Of a stretch of 14,347 bases of DNA, positions 11,712-14,347 are shown one piece after another. The notes beneath the pieces are model-generated. The model worked only from the letters and a program-made list of their open reading frames with translations. It had not been told where the DNA came from and did not search any database. The DNA lies in NCBI GenBank assembly GCA_964465065.1, contig CAYXHZ010000076.1:1-14347 (forward strand), given 5' to 3'. Numbering within the stretch: the stretch's first letter is position 1; every line of letters starts with the position of its first letter. This DNA comes from CAYMND01 sp964465065 (lineage in GTDB: Bacteria; Acidobacteriota; Aminicenantia; UBA2199). The position numbers and the translations under genes were made by a program.

Positions 11712-14239
11712 GAATCTTGCAGCAACCGGAGTTCCTGTTCACAGAAGCGGTTCATCCAATAGGTCGGGTTGTAGGGCACGGGCACCGGCGTACCGGGATC
11801 GGCCTTTTTCAGACGGATCTGGATCACCTTACGCAGATAGCGGGTCAGACTGTCGGCGGCTGAATCCGCTTCGCTTTCCTGGGCGTCGGCGACGCCGGCC
11901 TGGCCGGAGATCACCCGGAAATAGACCGCGGCGGTTTTCAGGAACTCGTCGGGAAAGCGCTGGTACAACATCTCAGCGTATTTCAGGGCCTGGAGCGCCA
12001 TGGCCGTCCGCTCGGCCGTTTGTCCCCGCAGTTCATGGCACAGACAGAGCAGCCACCAGCCCTCCATGGCGTAGGGGTTGCGGTCCAGCCAGGCCTGCAG
12101 GTGCGTTGCGGCCGATTCGTAATCGCCCAGGCAGAACCGGGCCTCGGCGCAGGCCAGTTCCAGGAGATGGTACTGCGCGTTGCCGCCGGCCTGCCGGAAA
12201 ATGTCGTAAGCCGCCTGGAAATTCCGCTCGCTCATCTTTTTCCAGCCGTCGATGATGGCCACGACCATGGGTGTGCGGAAAATCTCCTGCGCCTCGGCAT
12301 GGGCCTGTTCGACCCGGTCCCGCTTACCCAGCATGGTGTTGAGCACCACCCGGTTGAGGTGGTAGGATGCGTCGAACGGTTCCCGCCGCACCGCCTCCTC
12401 GAGCATGGCGACCGATTGTTCCACTTCGCCCAGGTAAAAAGACAGCCAGATCAGATGCTTGCTGCCGGGCGGGTCCAGGCCGTCGTTTCGCATGCTTTCG
12501 GCCAGAATGCGGGCACGCTGGAAATTGTAGGTGTACAGGTGATACCAGATCTCCTGGGTGCGCAGCAGCACCGAATCGCCGCGGATTTCCCGCCCTTTGC
12601 CGATGACGGTATAGGCCTCGTCCAGGTAATCGGGGTTGTAATCGATGCCGACGTTGCGGTACTGCATCAGGGCCAGTCCCAATTTTTCGTAGACCGGGCG
12701 GAAATCCGGCGCCTCGGCCATGCATTCCCGGAAAAGAGATATGCTTTGCGGCAAGTCGACCGGATCGTAACCCGACAGCAGCAGGTCGGCCCGGGTATAG
12801 AGATCAAAGGCCTTCTGGCCGGGAAATTCGAGCTGATCGGCCTTGAAGATCACCCCCGCCTCGTAGGCCAACTGGGCGGCGATGGCCGACGGAATGACGA
12901 ATATGCGGTCGATTGCTTCGTTGAACACCCGGGACCATATGACCCGATAATCGCGCTGATCGATGATCTGGGCCGAAAGACGCAGTCGCTGCCCGCCCAG
13001 CGACAGATCCCCGCTCAGGGTGAAGCCGATCTGGTTGCGGCTGACGATTTTCTCGCTCCAGTTCTTCTCGGCGGCGATGAATTCGGAAGGGATCGACAGC
13101 ACCCGCAGACTGGGTGTCCGGTTCAGACTGGAAATGATTTCCGAGGTGATGACCCCGGCCAGGTGGCGGTCCTGTTCGCCGGGACCGCTCTTGATGGGCA
13201 GCACCAGGATCCCCTGGCGATCTTTTCCGGGCTGCGGCCGGTTCGCTTGCCCGCCTTGGCTGCCGCGCCACCACAGGCCGGCGATGACCAGGACGGTCAA
13301 TACGGCCGCCAGTGCGGCCAGCATCCATTTCCGTGGTCGAGCGGCGGTATCCAGACGCATCGTTTTGGCCAGGGAAATGGTTTTCTCCAGAGCCTTGCCG
13401 CTGTAGATCGCCTGCAGAGCGTCCAGCAGCGCCTCCGCCGAGGGGTAACGCCGTTCCGGTTGCTTTTCCAGCAGTTTCATGATCGGAGGTTTGAGGCTTT
13501 GCAGCAAGGGATCCGGGCTGTCGATCGGCGGCGGATCGGCATGGATGATGGCGTACAGCGTGGTCAGGGCCGAGTTGCGGTCGAAGGGGCGCTTGCCGGT
13601 GATCATTTCATACATGATCACACCCAGGGAAAACAGGTCGCTCTTCTCGGTGGCCGAATTGGTCAGCGCCTGTTCGGGCGACAGGTAATAGACCGTCCCC
13701 ATGACCACACCGGTGGCGGTCAGTTCGGTCGGACTGTCCAGACGCTGCCGTTCGGCCTCCCGGGTGATCCGGGCCAGACCGAAATCCAGCAGTTTGACCT
13801 GTCCGTCGGCGCTGACCATGATGTTGCTCGGTTTGAGGTCGCGGTGAATGAAGCCCTTGTGATGAGCGTAGCGGATGGCTTCGACGATGGCGATCATCAA
13901 ACGCAGGCATTCCCGACCGTCGGGGCGGTTTTTCTCCACGTAATCCTGCAGGGTCAGACCCTGGACATATTCCATGACGATGAAGGGATGGCCCCGGTAT
14001 TCGCCGATACTGTAAATCGTGGCGATGTTGGCGTGACTGAGGGAAGACAGGGTCTGCGCCTCGAGCAAAAAACGCCGCCGCCCCGTCTCTTCGGCCAGGT
14101 TGCTGTCGGAAATCAGTTTGATGGCCACCTGACGGCGCAGGCGCTTGTCGACGGCCAGATAGACGACGCTCTGTCCGCCGCTGCCCAGAGATTCCAGGAT
14201 CTCGTAGCCGTCTATCTGCGTTCCCTTCGTTAAATCCAT
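11696..14239 (-). CDS. Membrane Ser/Thr protein kinase with TolB-like and TPR sensor domains
   Basis: An 847-residue receptor-like kinase. Residues 11-280 are a complete Hanks-type kinase: P-loop GSGGQSVVY (19-27), VAIK with Lys41, alpha-C Glu60, HRDLKPSN (132-139), DFG (152-154), SPE (187-189) and SDLFSLG with Asp201. All catalytic residues are present, so it should be active. A basic juxtamembrane stretch leads to one membrane helix at about 304-324. Residues about 342-465 look like the TolB-like/adenylate-cyclase N-terminal domain found in CadC- and kinase-TPR proteins. Residues about 470-780 are helical TPR-like repeats. The kinase would be cytoplasmic and the rest periplasmic, so it probably relays an envelope signal; ligand and targets are unknown. 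No Shine-Dalgarno is visible. A good promoter places transcription at the ATG. Confidence 0.93.
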   Translation of the reverse strand: MDLTKGTQIDGYEILESLGSGGQSVVYLAVDKRLRRQVAIKLISDSNLAEETGRRRFLLEAQTLSSLSHANIATIYSIGEYRGHPFIVMEYVQGLTLQDYVEKNRPDGRECLRLMIAIVEAIRYAHHKGFIHRDLKPSNIMVSADGQVKLLDFGLARITREAERQRLDSPTELTATGVVMGTVYYLSPEQALTNSATEKSDLFSLGVIMYEMITGKRPFDRNSALTTLYAIIHADPPPIDSPDPLLQSLKPPIMKLLEKQPERRYPSAEALLDALQAIYSGKALEKTISLAKTMRLDTAARPRKWMLAALAAVLTVLVIAGLWWRGSQGGQANRPQPGKDRQGILVLPIKSGPGEQDRHLAGVITSEIISSLNRTPSLRVLSIPSEFIAAEKNWSEKIVSRNQIGFTLSGDLSLGGQRLRLSAQIIDQRDYRVIWSRVFNEAIDRIFVIPSAIAAQLAYEAGVIFKADQLEFPGQKAFDLYTRADLLLSGYDPVDLPQSISLFRECMAEAPDFRPVYEKLGLALMQYRNVGIDYNPDYLDEAYTVIGKGREIRGDSVLLRTQEIWYHLYTYNFQRARILAESMRNDGLDPPGSKHLIWLSFYLGEVEQSVAMLEEAVRREPFDASYHLNRVVLNTMLGKRDRVEQAHAEAQEIFRTPMVVAIIDGWKKMSERNFQAAYDIFRQAGGNAQYHLLELACAEARFCLGDYESAATHLQAWLDRNPYAMEGWWLLCLCHELRGQTAERTAMALQALKYAEMLYQRFPDEFLKTAAVYFRVISGQAGVADAQESEADSAADSLTRYLRKVIQIRLKKADPGTPVPVPYNPTYWMNRFCEQELRLLQDSQTGR

Positions 14240-14245
14240 ACCGCT

Positions 14246-14274
14246 ATCTTAAATCGGCGCCAGCAATGCGTCAA
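14246..14274 (-). promoter_or_regulatory. Promoter of the kinase gene, predicted leaderless start
   Basis: On the minus strand TTGACG (14274-14269, five of six matches) is followed by a 17-nt spacer and TAAGAT (14251-14246). Counting seven bases on gives 14239, which is the A of the kinase ATG. No ribosome-binding purine run precedes the ATG. Confidence 0.6.
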
Positions 14275-14311
14275 GGGGACTGGCCCGTCCCTTTTTTTCG
14301 TGGCTTGATGC

Positions 14312-14320
14312 TGTTAGAAT
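14312..14320 (+). promoter_or_regulatory. Extended -10 promoter pointing out of the right edge
   Basis: TGTTAGAAT, identical in nine bases to the HAD gene's extended -10. A run of seven T at 14292-14298 covers the -35 position. It is divergent from the kinase promoter, whose -35 ends 38 bp to the left. Confidence 0.45.
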
Positions 14321-14347
14321 GAGCATAGTCCTGTCCATGCAAGAGCA
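14319..14347 (+). CDS. Possible start of a divergent gene (3' truncated)
   Basis: Two in-frame ATG codons (14319 and 14337) lie after an extended -10 and the frame is open to the window edge, but only nine codons are visible. The ATG at 14337 fits a short leader better, because the one at 14319 overlaps the -10. No Shine-Dalgarno is evident. Nothing can be said about the product, and a later start outside the window is equally possible. Confidence 0.2.

Noticed and set aside
12020..14233. 737-codon open frame on the plus strand
   Set aside because: It lies fully antisense to the Ser/Thr kinase, whose motifs are all intact. Its translation is low-complexity Gln/Gly/Val/Asp-rich with no recognisable domain, as expected from a GC-rich shadow frame.

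Overview
The window holds ten protein-coding genes on GC-rich DNA, with AT-rich promoter islands between them. No rRNA, tRNA, CRISPR array, insertion sequence or phage gene was seen. The organism looks like a diderm (Gram-negative-type) bacterium: there is a type II secretion/type IV pilus-like pseudopilin, a small putative outer-membrane barrel, exported hydrolases and a membrane Ser/Thr kinase. The left-edge topoisomerase subunit resembles the second GyrA/ParC type of Bacteroidota and PVC bacteria. The kinase-TolB-TPR architecture is common in Acidobacteriota and Aminicenantes-like lineages. I place it only as an uncultured-type FCB/PVC/Acidobacteriota-like lineage; the sequence in hand does not settle the phylum.

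Layout, left to right. (1) 2-1879 (+) is the C-terminal two-thirds or so of a type IIA topoisomerase A subunit, cut by the window edge. It faces an orphan GspG-like pseudopilin (1903-2508, -). (2) 2610-3850 (+) is a two-gene operon: a six-helix membrane protein translationally coupled through ATGA to a DJ-1/PfpI protein. This runs tail-to-tail, with a 7-bp overlap, into an exported TPR-alpha/beta hydrolase (3844-4953, -). (3) 5110-9242 (+) holds a GH125-type exo-alpha-1,6-mannosidase and a large secreted transglutaminase-like protein with an internal duplication. (4) 9304-10297 (+) is a self-contained RNA-binding module: a strong extended -10 promoter, a leader of about 180 nt, two tandemly duplicated RRM genes, and a long compound hairpin ending in a T-rich run. 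(5) 10486-11711 (+) holds a small putative outer-membrane barrel and a HAD phosphatase. The phosphatase overlaps by 16 bp the end of a receptor-like Ser/Thr kinase with TolB-like and TPR domains (11696-14239, -). The right edge has a divergent promoter pointing out of the window.

Most genes are single transcription units with their own promoter; the only tight operon is the membrane protein/DJ-1 pair. The exported hydrolase, mannosidase and transglutaminase-like protein suggest a lifestyle of breaking down external glycans, esters and proteins, but nothing shows that they form one pathway.

The most interesting signals are in the control regions. Four plus-strand promoters share the extended -10 TGTTA(T/G)AAT. 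Several others use the palindrome TTGCAA as -35. The three genes that lack a Shine-Dalgarno (kinase, HAD phosphatase, pseudopilin) each have a promoter whose predicted start falls on or next to the ATG, which suggests leaderless mRNAs beside ordinary SD-led genes. At the protein level the points to follow are a C-terminal clamp-binding-like QRSLF on the topoisomerase, a pseudo-catalytic second transglutaminase domain joined to a CxxC-less thioredoxin fold, and a dockerin-like calcium loop in the pseudopilin. I see no clear case for a wholly new multi-gene system.
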